Shown here one piece after another: positions 34,816-43,960 of a stretch of DNA of 64,000 nt (positions are counted from its first letter, which is position 1; each line of letters opens with the position of its first letter). Under the pieces are notes generated by a model, which was not told the DNA's origin, ran no database searches, and saw only the letters and a program-made list of their open reading frames with translations. Location: the NCBI GenBank assembly GCA_022447205.1, contig JAKVBQ010000008.1:39746-103745 (forward strand), given 5' to 3'. The position numbers and the translations under genes were made by a program. The DNA is from Phycisphaerales bacterium. GTDB lineage: Bacteria; Planctomycetota; Phycisphaerae; Phycisphaerales; SM1A02.

Positions 34816-35784
34816 ATGAACGTCACCCTCACCCTGTTGTCCCTGATTCTGGCGACCAGCGCACCAACCGGACAGGACGCGCCGGTGCAGGAGGCGATCA
34901 CCGCCGAGGTCGATGTCACTTCGCTCACGAGCGGTGCCGGCGCCCCCCGGACAAGCCTGGTCGTCGAGGCCATCAGGATCCAGGCGCGGACCGTTGATCC
35001 GGATGCACGTGTTCGACTCAAGGAAATCGGAACCCTCGAGCTCGAGGCCGACGAACTGGGCTGGGTTCACGTGACGAAGGTCATCGAGGCCATGGGCAAG
35101 ACCGAGCCCTCGGAACGCATCACACCAGAATCACTCTATGTGGATCGAAGAGAGACACGGGACGGCATCGGACGACACTTCTTCGGCAGGGAGATCGCCC
35201 GGGTGATGGGCCACCTGGGTGCAAGCTGGCTGGAACGGCCCAGCCGCGAGAAGGAGGAGCGCACCTCCCTGCTCATCGAGATGCTCGGGGTCGAGAACGA
35301 CACTGATGTCGCCGACATCGGAGCGGGAACCGGCTACTTCACCTTCCCGATCGCCCGCAAGGCCGTCGATGGCACGGTGCATGCCGTCGATATCCAGCCG
35401 GAGATGCTCGAATTCATCGAGGCACGCAAGCGAACGGAGGGTGTCGACAACGTGAAGGGTGTCCTCGGCACGATCACCGACACGAAGCTGGAGCCGGAAT
35501 CGATCGACCTGGCGTTCGCGGTCGATGCCTACCACGAGTTCTCGAATCCGGTCGAGATGCTGCTGTCGATCAGGAAGGCCCTTCGACCCGGAGGTCACCT
35601 GGTCCTCGTCGAATTCAGGCTCGAGGATCCCGAAGTCCCGATCAAGAAACTCCACAAGATGAGCGAGGCGCAGGCGAAAAAGGAACTCGAGGCGATGGGT
35701 TTCGACTGGGTCCGTACCGATGACAAGCTGCCACGCCAGCACGTGCTCGTCTTCAGGAAGCCGGCGGCACCGGAGCCTGAATGA
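34816..35784 (+). CDS. Exported class I SAM-dependent methyltransferase-like protein
   Basis: A 322-residue protein with a signal peptide (MNVTLTLLSLILATSAPTG) followed, after about 120 residues, by a methyltransferase fold: VADIGAGTGYFTFPIARKA (motif I), HAVDIQPEMLEFIE, LAFAVDAYHEF and LRPGGHLVLVEF. SAM is cytoplasmic, so export of such a domain is puzzling; similar planctomycete proteins exist, in my recollection. The ATG at 34816 has GGAG 8 bases upstream; an ATG at 34798 would put the export signal 6 residues inside. Substrate unknown. Confidence 0.8.
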   Translation: MNVTLTLLSLILATSAPTGQDAPVQEAITAEVDVTSLTSGAGAPRTSLVVEAIRIQARTVDPDARVRLKEIGTLELEADELGWVHVTKVIEAMGKTEPSERITPESLYVDRRETRDGIGRHFFGREIARVMGHLGASWLERPSREKEERTSLLIEMLGVENDTDVADIGAGTGYFTFPIARKAVDGTVHAVDIQPEMLEFIEARKRTEGVDNVKGVLGTITDTKLEPESIDLAFAVDAYHEFSNPVEMLLSIRKALRPGGHLVLVEFRLEDPEVPIKKLHKMSEAQAKKELEAMGFDWVRTDDKLPRQHVLVFRKPAAPEPE

Positions 35785-35804
35785 CACGCTCATCGGCGGA
35801 CGGA

Positions 35805-37427
35805 TCAGGAACGGACCGCGCTGAGGGGCAGCCTCTCGGCGATCTCCTCGAGCAAGGCATCCATCGAGAAGGGCTTGAGCAGGAGTCCCTGTGACGGGCG
35901 GATGTCCTCGCGCCTCACTGCCTTCGGATTCCCGGTGATGAAGATCGTCTGGACCTCCCGGCCGAGCCTCGACTCGATCGCCGCGACCAGCTCGATGCCG
36001 TTCTCGCGACCGAGGTTCATGTCCACGACGCACACGTCCACCGTGCCGTCACGAATCATCGGACATTCGAAGACGCCTTCGGAACCCGCGAACGACGCCA
36101 CCTCATGGCCCGCACTCGAGACCGCCTGTTCGATCAACGTCCGGATCAGTTCGTAGTCCTCGATGACGAGGATCCTCCCGAATGCCGTCAGGTCGGCGAC
36201 GGACTCGCCGGCGACCGTTTCGGGGCCGATCATGTCCAGACAGGGAAGATCGATGGCGAAGCAGGTCCCCTCTCCGATCGTGCTGTCGAGGGAGATGCGC
36301 CCTTCGATCGATTCCACGAAGTTCGAGACCATCGCAAGGCCGATACCGACTCCGGCACCGGGCGCCTTCGTCGTGAAGAAGGGCTTGAAGACCTCCTCCT
36401 GGATCTCGTCGGGAATGCCGCTGCCATCATCACGAACCCGAAGCCTGACCCACCGTCCTTCATGATCCTGTTCGAGATCGAGCGTCACCTCGATTCGACC
36501 ACCCTCGGTGATGCTGTCCCGGGCGTTCAGCACGAGGTTGATCACCGCCTGCTGGAGACCTCCGACATCGATGAAGATCGTGGTGTCGAAGGGAACGTTC
36601 GACGTGAATCCGAGCTCGACCGATTCCGGCATCGCCGGCTTGAGCAGCGAGATCGTCGCCTGCATGCACCCCTCGATGTTCACGGCTCGGGCCTGGACAT
36701 CGTCCGGGTTCCCGAGCAACTGCATGTTGTGGGTGAGGCCACGCGCACGGGTCACGGCAAGCTGGATGAGGGAAAGTGAATCACGAACCCGTTCGGAAAG
36801 ATCCGCTTCCTGCTCGGCTGCCCGGGCATGTCCATGAATCGCGGTGAGCATGTTGTTCAGGTCATGCGCGAATCCCACCGAGACCGCAGACAGGCATTCC
36901 ATCTGCTGGGCGACACGCATCGACCGGTCGATCTTGACGGGTTCAGGTGCCGCCTGTTCCTCCGTCCTCTTCACATGGGCGCAGCAGGCAGGCGGCTCCT
37001 CGGGAGCACTGATCTCGAGATCAGGCTTGACCTCCCGAATCGAACGCATGTCACGAATGAACGATGTGAAGCCGGCCGCTTCGTTGTCGATGCGGATCGG
37101 GCTGATCGACAGCTGGACCGGAAAGCGCACGCCCCGACGGTCCACCGCCTCGAGATCGACCGTCTTCCCGACCACCGGGCCATGGCCCTGCGTCAGATAC
37201 CGGTAAAAACCCCTCCTGTGAGCCTCAATGAGGTCTTCAGGAATGATCAGCTCATCGAGTCGCCGCCCACAAGCTTCAGAGGCACTCCAGCCGAATGTCC
37301 GCTCCGCCTGGTCGTTCCAGATGACGACTCGACTGTCCAGATCAACTGAAATGACCGCATCAAAAGCCGAATCCAGCAGCTGCCGGACTCGGTGGGTTCC
37401 ACTCGGCATGTTCTGTTCATGAGTCAT
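35805..37427 (-). CDS. PAS domain hybrid sensor histidine kinase
   Basis: A 540-residue cytoplasmic two-component sensor. A PAS domain (about 10-130) is followed by a HisKA region with the phospho-acceptor His188 (VGFAHDLNNMLTAI, HDxNN type), a HATPase with NLVLNARDSI, DDGSGIPDEI and GVGIGLAMV, and a receiver domain (about 420-535) with Asp469 (VVDMNLG) and Lys518 (LLLKPF). No membrane helix is visible, so the input is probably intracellular. AGGGGGG lies 5 bases before the ATG. It is divergent from the first metalloprotease gene across 214 bases and might control it; that link is inference. Confidence 0.92.
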   Translation of the reverse strand: MTHEQNMPSGTHRVRQLLDSAFDAVISVDLDSRVVIWNDQAERTFGWSASEACGRRLDELIIPEDLIEAHRRGFYRYLTQGHGPVVGKTVDLEAVDRRGVRFPVQLSISPIRIDNEAAGFTSFIRDMRSIREVKPDLEISAPEEPPACCAHVKRTEEQAAPEPVKIDRSMRVAQQMECLSAVSVGFAHDLNNMLTAIHGHARAAEQEADLSERVRDSLSLIQLAVTRARGLTHNMQLLGNPDDVQARAVNIEGCMQATISLLKPAMPESVELGFTSNVPFDTTIFIDVGGLQQAVINLVLNARDSITEGGRIEVTLDLEQDHEGRWVRLRVRDDGSGIPDEIQEEVFKPFFTTKAPGAGVGIGLAMVSNFVESIEGRISLDSTIGEGTCFAIDLPCLDMIGPETVAGESVADLTAFGRILVIEDYELIRTLIEQAVSSAGHEVASFAGSEGVFECPMIRDGTVDVCVVDMNLGRENGIELVAAIESRLGREVQTIFITGNPKAVRREDIRPSQGLLLKPFSMDALLEEIAERLPLSAVRS

Positions 37428-37641
37428 CAGTACCCCCCTGAACCTGTTCCTGGTCGACCCCTGTCACGAAGACAAGGCATGTGAGCTGGCTGACATTCGA
37501 GGAAATGGCAAGGTCCGAAAAGTTCAGGAACATCGAGAAATGGCCCTCGGCATGGAAAACCGAGGTGCTACGATGAAAACGGCCTGAGACGGCAAAAAAA
37601 CCGGTTTTTCAGACCAACCGATCTGCAGGAGCGGATGCAAG

Positions 37642-39939
37642 ATGACCCAGAGAAAGATGACTCGTCTTGAGTGGCTGTGGGTGCTGCTGGCTGGTGCTGT
37701 CCTCATGCCTCTCCCGGCAAGCCAGGCCGGGAGCGCCGGCGACGAGATCCTGGAATCAACCGGCACAATCCTGAAAACACCCCCGACTGCCGAGTTCATC
37801 GATGCGGCGCTCTTCTCGCTCCAGGTCCCCACCTATCCGAGCGACGGATTCTCCGTCATGCTTCCGATCGAGGGGGAGCACCTGGCCATTGACCTGACGC
37901 GGCGGACACGTTTCGCGAACTTCATGATTCTCGAAGGCAGGGAGAGCACGCTTTTCCCCCGAAAAGCCCCGCCATGCAGGGCCTACCGGGGGGTGATCCG
38001 AGGCAAGCCGGGTTCGGCTGCGGCCCTCTCCCTGAGGCGCCACGGACTCGAAGGGATGATTCAGACACCGGAAGGTGAGCGATACTTCATCCAGCCCCTG
38101 TCCTCCGGGGAACGGGGCACCCACGTCATCTACCGTTCTTCGCGCACCGAGGAATCGGCCTGGTGCGAGGCGATCTCCATCGCCCCCCCCACAGACGAGC
38201 CTGATCCTCCGATGCACGGCGGCCTTGCCGGAGCCGGAGCGAAGAGCCTGCGCATGCTCGTCGAGACGGATCATCCCTTCCTGCTCCTGAATGACGAGGA
38301 TCCGGACATCATGGTCGCCGACGTCGAGAGCATCTACAACGTCGTCGACCTGGTCTATGAACGTGATCTGGATCTCAACGTGTACCTCGGCGGGATCATC
38401 ATCCGGGACCAGGGATCGTCGTATTCGGGCACGACGTCCTACGAACTCCTCTGTGACCTGACAGAGACCTGGAGCACGCACTACGACCTGTGGACCTTCG
38501 ATGCCGTCCAGTTGATGACGGGCATAGAGCTCGATGGCCCGATCGGAACCGCCTATCTCAACAGCGTGTGCTCGGGAATCGTAGAGGCATGCCAGACACT
38601 GGCTCCGTTCTGGGCGCTGAGCGTCGTCGAAAGCCGGTTCAACCAGAACCATGACCTGCGCGTGGCACTCTCCGCCCATGAGATCGCACACAACCTCAGT
38701 GCAACCCATTGCTCAGGTTCCGCCTGCAACATCATGTGCCCATCGATCGGGATGTGCGGCGGGGCCAGCGGCACGAACCTTCGTTTCGGGACGGTGTCCA
38801 GGCTGGTGATCGATTCGTACCTGGCAGACGCATCCTGCCTTCCGAACCGAACGCTGCTGGATCTCCCGCTCGAGGACCAGTTCAACCCGAACAACACTGG
38901 TGAAATCGAGGCTCCAAATCCCCAGAAATGGTTCCACGCGGCAAGCGCTCGGGTCTCACCGCAAATCCCCAATGAGCCGAGTGGGAACAGCTCCCTGACC
39001 ATGAACGGCCAGTATGGACACGAATCGATCAAGGCCTCGATCACCTCGCACCCCTTCAACCTTCATCAGTACAGGGATGTGACCGTTTCATTCTGGGCCG
39101 GATACTGGGGCACGGGCAACCTGCCCGACCTCGAGGTGGAGTACCTCGGGCAGGATCGCACATGGCACCTGGCGGACTCGATCCCGATCACGGAGGCGTA
39201 TCAGGCATTCGTGGAATTCACCGTTGAGATCCCGGATGAAGCCTGCTGGGAAGGTGCGATGATCCGCATTGCAACCGATATACACGGCGAAACCCTCACG
39301 GAGATCTGGGGGGTCGACGATCTCCTCATCGACGGCACCCCGTTCACGGGAACGGCGAACGACGAATGCACGGAAGCAGCCCCGTTGCAGAACGGACTGA
39401 GTGAATTCGAGACCCTCGGTGCCACCGCTTCGGCGGACCAGCTCGGCTGTGGAGGATCGCCTGATCTCGGCATGCTTGCTGACAACTGGTATGCCTACAC
39501 GGCAACCTGCAGCGGGGACCTGCTCATGGTCACCTGCGGGCTGGTCGATTTCGATTCGCGCATCACGCTCTACCGAAAGTCGGACTGCGACGAGGGCACC
39601 CTGGTTCCCATGGCATGTGACATGCCTGATCCACCGACCTGCAACGGTGCACCAGGCTCGCTCCTCGAAGCTCGGGTGACCGAAGGCGAGGCGTACCTCC
39701 TTCGAATCGGGAGCATGGATGGCAGCACGGGATCCGGACAGATCTACATCGGGTGCACGCCGGTCGAGGACCCTCCATGCCCCGCTGACCTGGATGGCGA
39801 TGGCGTCATTGGAGGCGCGGACATCGCACTCCTCCTGGGTTCCTGGAACACCGCGGAAGGGGACCTTGATGGAGACGGCACCACGGGGGGGAGCGATCTT
39901 GCCACCGTCCTCGGATCCTGGGGCCCCTGTCCGGAGTGA
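37642..39939 (+). CDS. Secreted metzincin metalloprotease with GC-type dockerin (copy 1)
   Basis: A 765-residue exported protease of the reprolysin/M12B-like type. Order: signal peptide, a propeptide with CRAYRGVIRGKPGS (Cys-containing, as in M12B propeptides), a catalytic domain with the zinc motif HEIAHNLSATH at 346-356 and Met-turn NIMCP at 363-367, a beta-sandwich region (about 410-570), a second sandwich with EACTEAAPL-like and WYAYTATCSGDLLMVTC (about 575-700), and a dockerin (CPADLDGDGVIGGADIALLLG; GGSDLATVLGSWGPC). GGAG precedes the ATG by 10 bases. The next gene is a paralogue. Probably cell-surface or secreted. Confidence 0.88.
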   Translation: MTQRKMTRLEWLWVLLAGAVLMPLPASQAGSAGDEILESTGTILKTPPTAEFIDAALFSLQVPTYPSDGFSVMLPIEGEHLAIDLTRRTRFANFMILEGRESTLFPRKAPPCRAYRGVIRGKPGSAAALSLRRHGLEGMIQTPEGERYFIQPLSSGERGTHVIYRSSRTEESAWCEAISIAPPTDEPDPPMHGGLAGAGAKSLRMLVETDHPFLLLNDEDPDIMVADVESIYNVVDLVYERDLDLNVYLGGIIIRDQGSSYSGTTSYELLCDLTETWSTHYDLWTFDAVQLMTGIELDGPIGTAYLNSVCSGIVEACQTLAPFWALSVVESRFNQNHDLRVALSAHEIAHNLSATHCSGSACNIMCPSIGMCGGASGTNLRFGTVSRLVIDSYLADASCLPNRTLLDLPLEDQFNPNNTGEIEAPNPQKWFHAASARVSPQIPNEPSGNSSLTMNGQYGHESIKASITSHPFNLHQYRDVTVSFWAGYWGTGNLPDLEVEYLGQDRTWHLADSIPITEAYQAFVEFTVEIPDEACWEGAMIRIATDIHGETLTEIWGVDDLLIDGTPFTGTANDECTEAAPLQNGLSEFETLGATASADQLGCGGSPDLGMLADNWYAYTATCSGDLLMVTCGLVDFDSRITLYRKSDCDEGTLVPMACDMPDPPTCNGAPGSLLEARVTEGEAYLLRIGSMDGSTGSGQIYIGCTPVEDPPCPADLDGDGVIGGADIALLLGSWNTAEGDLDGDGTTGGSDLATVLGSWGPCPE

Positions 39940-40041
39940 CCGAACGAATGTGCCTCAAGCTCCGGTGACCTGAATTTCTCGTCCAATCAGCAAGAACACC
40001 ACTCAGAAGCAAGCCGCGAAACAGTACCATCAAGGTCCTTT

Positions 40042-40064
40042 AAGTGCCTAAACAGCAGGCACTT
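40042..40064. promoter_or_regulatory. 23-bp inverted repeat, best copy of a shared operator-like element
   Basis: Perfect 8-bp arms AAGTGCCT and AGGCACTT separated by 7 bases, 30 bases before the start of the second metalloprotease. Similar elements with the same 7-bp spacing lie upstream of beta-helix genes at 45600-45622 and 51620-51642. Confidence 0.6.
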
Positions 40065-40094
40065 CCGTAATTTACCGGACCTCATGGAAGACCC

Positions 40095-42377
40095 ATGCTC
40101 CTTGCTGCCGTACTGAGTCTGAACGTGTTGCTGGTACCTGCCTGTCTGGTTGAAGATGAGGCTGTCCACGATGCAACCGAGATGGCGAGGAGGCCGGCGG
40201 CCAAGGCGGCCGAAGAGCTGATCGCCCCGACCTACCTGAACCTCGAGAAGATCGATGGCCTTCCAGGAACGTTCACGTTTGTGATTCCCGTCGAAGGGAC
40301 GGAAGTCGAACTCGACCTCGTGCACAGGCCGATCCGGGATCGCGGCTGCCTCGTTCTCAGGCAGTCCGAACGCCGTCTGAAGCCGATCCTGGGCCTTCCG
40401 TCGTGTACCTACCGTGGGGTCATCAGGAACCAGCCCGGCTCCCTGGTGGCTGTCTCGATCCGGAACGGCTTGATCGAGGGCATGATCAGTACCGCTTCCG
40501 GCAAGCGGCTCTTCATCCAACCGATGGACGGCAAGGGGACCAACCACGTCCTCCATGCGGGATCACGTCGAGACAGGGAGGACCTCTGCATCCTGCCCGT
40601 CCAGGACGGCGCATGGAGCGAAGAGCATGACGGAGGTCTCGCAGGAGAGGACTCCGCGACCAGAACCCTTCGGCTCGGCGTCGACACCGACCAAGAACTC
40701 TATGCACTCAACAACTCGAGCACGCTTGAGACGATCCACGACATCGAAAGCGTCATCAACGTCACCAGCGCGGTGTACGAGGAGGACATCGGCCTGCGGA
40801 TCTTCCTCGGCCTGATCGTGATCAGGACCGATGCATCGAACCCCTATGACGGACAGACCGCACTCGAGCTCCTCTGCAACATGACGGACATCTGGAACCA
40901 GGGCAGTTACCCCGGACTCCAGAGCTTCGACGCCCTTCAATTGATGACCGGACGAGTGCTCGAGGGGGCGATCGGAACCGCATTCGTGTCGAGCATCTGC
41001 CAGGGTCCCGTCAGTGCCTGTGGTTCCTACAGCACCTTCTGGCCGACAAGCGTGGTCGAGACACGGTACTCCGACTTCTTTGATTTCAGGGTGGCCCTGT
41101 CCGCTCATGAGATCGGGCACGGCCTTGGTGCCTCCCACTGCACGGGAGGCGGATGCCACATCATGTGCCCCGCGATCGGGCAGTGCGGTGGAGCCAGTGG
41201 AGTGAATCTCGGCTTTGGAACGATCAGCAGCCTGACCATCGATTCGTATGTCCAGGGCGCTTCATGCCTCCCCCAGTCGGATGCGGCTCTCGAGCCGCAG
41301 ATCGTCGAGGATTTCGAGGTGGACGAACTCGACCGGTCACTCTGGCTGCAGACGATCAATGCAGAGACCTCCTACATCGGGATGCAGGAACCAGGCGGCT
41401 CGAGATCGCTCCTCCTTCATGTCCCGAACAGCAGCAACGGCGATGGCAGCAACAGCGACATCCCGGCCATCTGCACCACGACCGCGATCGGACTGGAGAA
41501 CCATGTCGATGGCACGATCTCGTTCTGGGCTCAACATTTCGACTACTACAACGATGACAACCACCTGGATGTCGAATACCTGAACAACGATGGACACTGG
41601 ATCACGCTGATGCGGATCGAACCGGAGCAGGTCAGTTCCAACTGGTTCACCCGGTTCTCCACGGAACTCCCGGCCGATGCCTTCTGGGACGGCTTCCACC
41701 TCAGGTTCAAGGCGAAGCTCAACATGGATGGCTACGAGTTCTGGGCGATCGATCTCCTGGAACTCGATGCCACAGCCCTCTCGGGACCGGTCAACGACGA
41801 CTGCCGTGCGCCAAGGATGCTGGAAACCGGTCTCCAGGAATTCACGACCACCGAGGCGAGCGACTCACCTCGAGGACCTGATGACACCTGCGAGTCCATC
41901 GGAATAAGGGCCGATGTGTGGTACGAGCACACCGCGACATGCGACGGTCGACTTCGCATCACGACCTGTGGACTCGTCGACTTCGAAGCCGTGTTCGCGG
42001 CCTACGAACCGAACGACGCATGCGACGTGAATCCGATGGTTCCACTCGCATGTTCCAGCGATGATGCCTCCTACTGCAGTTCCGCCTATGGAACGGAACT
42101 CACCGCCATGGTGAAGGAAGGCCAGGTGATCCTCCTCCGGATCGGCAGCGCCGACGGGTCAACAGGCTCGGGTTACATCTTCACGGAGTGCACCCCGATG
42201 GAAGAACCGGCCTGCCCTGCAGACCTCGACGGGAACGGGATCGTGGACGGAGGGGACCTTGCCACCCTCCTGAGTGGATGGAACACCCCGGACTGGGATC
42301 TCGACGGAGACGAGATGGTCGATGGCACCGACCTCGCCACCATGCTTGGCATGTGGGGCCCCTGCCCGGAAGGTTGA
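40095..42377 (+). CDS. Secreted metzincin metalloprotease with GC-type dockerin (copy 2)
   Basis: A 760-residue paralogue of the preceding gene with the same architecture: signal peptide (LLAAVLSLNVLLVPAC), propeptide with SCTYRGVIRNQPGS, zinc motif HEIGHGLGASH at 338-348, Met-turn HIMCP at 355-359, two beta-sandwich regions and a dockerin (CPADLDGNGIVDGGDLATLLSG; VDGTDLATMLGMWGPC). The distance from the first zinc His to the Met-turn Met is 19 residues in both copies. It is convergent with the beta-helix array, 25 bases from the first member. An inverted repeat lies 30 bases upstream. Confidence 0.88.
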   Translation: MLLAAVLSLNVLLVPACLVEDEAVHDATEMARRPAAKAAEELIAPTYLNLEKIDGLPGTFTFVIPVEGTEVELDLVHRPIRDRGCLVLRQSERRLKPILGLPSCTYRGVIRNQPGSLVAVSIRNGLIEGMISTASGKRLFIQPMDGKGTNHVLHAGSRRDREDLCILPVQDGAWSEEHDGGLAGEDSATRTLRLGVDTDQELYALNNSSTLETIHDIESVINVTSAVYEEDIGLRIFLGLIVIRTDASNPYDGQTALELLCNMTDIWNQGSYPGLQSFDALQLMTGRVLEGAIGTAFVSSICQGPVSACGSYSTFWPTSVVETRYSDFFDFRVALSAHEIGHGLGASHCTGGGCHIMCPAIGQCGGASGVNLGFGTISSLTIDSYVQGASCLPQSDAALEPQIVEDFEVDELDRSLWLQTINAETSYIGMQEPGGSRSLLLHVPNSSNGDGSNSDIPAICTTTAIGLENHVDGTISFWAQHFDYYNDDNHLDVEYLNNDGHWITLMRIEPEQVSSNWFTRFSTELPADAFWDGFHLRFKAKLNMDGYEFWAIDLLELDATALSGPVNDDCRAPRMLETGLQEFTTTEASDSPRGPDDTCESIGIRADVWYEHTATCDGRLRITTCGLVDFEAVFAAYEPNDACDVNPMVPLACSSDDASYCSSAYGTELTAMVKEGQVILLRIGSADGSTGSGYIFTECTPMEEPACPADLDGNGIVDGGDLATLLSGWNTPDWDLDGDEMVDGTDLATMLGMWGPCPEG

Positions 42378-42402
42378 GAACGAGCTTCGAGACGAATCCG
42401 GA

Positions 42403-43749
42403 TCAGCTGCCCCAGTTGCCCAGCAAGATGGTCAGGTCCGCGCCATCGACCACCCCGTCCCCGTTGAGGTCGGGCCCGCTCCCGTTGAGCACGGCGGAAT
42501 CCTGAAGGTCCGCACCGATCCTGTAGTACGGGAAGAACGGCGTCCTGATGTCGAAGAAGGAGAAGCCCGCGCTCCCGTTGTTGCCGTCGATGCCGCAACC
42601 ACTGAGTTCGACGGGCGGCTGGACGTTCGGGGTGCCGACAGCCTGCAGGACGCCTCCATACTGCCCGTCCACGGTGGTGTTGTCGAGGAAGTCGCAGCGG
42701 TCGAAGAGCACCGCGCGTGCGGGATCCAGGTCGCTGGTGGCATCGATCCAGACCGTCCCGAACCGTGAGTGGCATCGAGAGAAGGTGCATTCCGTGAATG
42801 TGGCCGGACCTCCCACCGTCTGGTAGGAACCATCACCCACGGCGCAATCGAGGTCCTCGAAGACGCAATCTGACCAGGAGGTCCTGCCCCCCTGCTGCAT
42901 GATCACCCCTCCGACACCGGCCGATGAGAGACGAATCGTGCACCCCCTGAACGAGGCGAGCACGGTGGGCTCGCTGCTCCCGAGAATCGTGATCCCATAG
43001 GCGGGGTATCCATCGACCTCCTGCGTGGTGCTGTAGAGATCCTCGAAGATGCAGTCGACGAATGCCGGCGATGTCGTGGCGTCGGGGTCATCAGGAGCCC
43101 GGACAAGGGCACCGCATCCGAATCCATTCTGCGACTTGATGACGCAGGACTGGATCGTCGGTGCACCTTCGACCACGTAGACAGCGACACTCGAGACGTC
43201 CCGACTCCAGAAGGTGAAGGTGACACCACCGGATCGTTCGGTCACGTCGGCAACGGCATGAGGAGGAAGCTGCGGCGCCCATTCACCGGGATCGACGAGA
43301 GCCAGCGACTGGAAACCGGTCGACAGCTGCTTGAAGAGGCGAGGCCGGCCGACATAGGTGTTGTCCGCACCCTCGAATCGCATGCACCAGGGATCATCCT
43401 CGAAACCCTCGGTCGGATTCCAGAAGACCACATCTCCCCAGTATCCCGAACCATCCTGGACCAAGCATGCCGGCCTGATGGTGAGGTCGATCGTGGAGAT
43501 GTTCAGATCCTCGACATAGAGTCCGGGCATGACGACGATCTCGTCGCCCGGCATCGCGAAATCGAGCACCTCCTGAATGACGGGGAACTGCATGTTGTTC
43601 CCGACCCACCAGGTGAACGTACCGTCAGGATTCGGCCGAGGATTGGGATCCGGAATGTCCTGTGCACGAGCGGTTGAAGCGAAGGACAGCGCACCCGATG
43701 CGATGCTCAGTACCACAAGAGACTGGACCTTGTTGTGCCAGACCGACAT
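42403..43749 (-). CDS. Secreted beta-helix protein with half dockerin (array member 1)
   Basis: A 448-residue exported protein. The signal peptide ends ...ARAQ and the mature protein starts DIPDPNPRPNPDGTFTWW, a sequence shared by all array members. The body is a right-handed beta-helix of short turns (SCVIKSQNGFGCGALV, FRGCTIRLSSAG, SRFGTVWIDATSD, ARAVLFDRCDFLDN). It ends in one dockerin-like repeat (LNGDGVVDGADLTILLGNWGS). This is the most diverged member: it lacks the GGAGAAAGA leader of the others. Function unknown; surface or matrix protein inferred. Confidence 0.8.
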   Translation of the reverse strand: MSVWHNKVQSLVVLSIASGALSFASTARAQDIPDPNPRPNPDGTFTWWVGNNMQFPVIQEVLDFAMPGDEIVVMPGLYVEDLNISTIDLTIRPACLVQDGSGYWGDVVFWNPTEGFEDDPWCMRFEGADNTYVGRPRLFKQLSTGFQSLALVDPGEWAPQLPPHAVADVTERSGGVTFTFWSRDVSSVAVYVVEGAPTIQSCVIKSQNGFGCGALVRAPDDPDATTSPAFVDCIFEDLYSTTQEVDGYPAYGITILGSSEPTVLASFRGCTIRLSSAGVGGVIMQQGGRTSWSDCVFEDLDCAVGDGSYQTVGGPATFTECTFSRCHSRFGTVWIDATSDLDPARAVLFDRCDFLDNTTVDGQYGGVLQAVGTPNVQPPVELSGCGIDGNNGSAGFSFFDIRTPFFPYYRIGADLQDSAVLNGSGPDLNGDGVVDGADLTILLGNWGS

Positions 43750-43882
43750 TCCTGTATTGCTGTCCTTCCCTACCGGATAAACATGGCTCGGTTAGTCGGC
43801 AGGACAACGTCGGAGGGCGATCTTTGGGGACACTCCACGAGTTGATTTCGTTATCGGCGGTGCGTCCTCGAGGCGTCCGATC

Positions 43883-43922
43883 AAACGGTCGGAGCCCCCT
43901 CGAGAGGGGGCTCCGACCGTTT
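43883..43922 (-). terminator. Hairpin terminator after array member 2
   Basis: Perfect 18-bp stem (arms 43883-43900 and 43905-43922) with a CGAG loop, 38 bases beyond the end of the broken beta-helix gene. No long T tract follows, so termination may depend on stem stability. Confidence 0.75.
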
Positions 43923-43960
43923 GTCAGAAGTACCTGAAATGAGGACTGTCATCAGGTCGT

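Noticed and set aside
40042..40064. A sigma54 (-24/-12) promoter in the GGCAC-containing elements
   Set aside because: GGCAC is present, but the TTGC box at the required spacing is missing in every copy.
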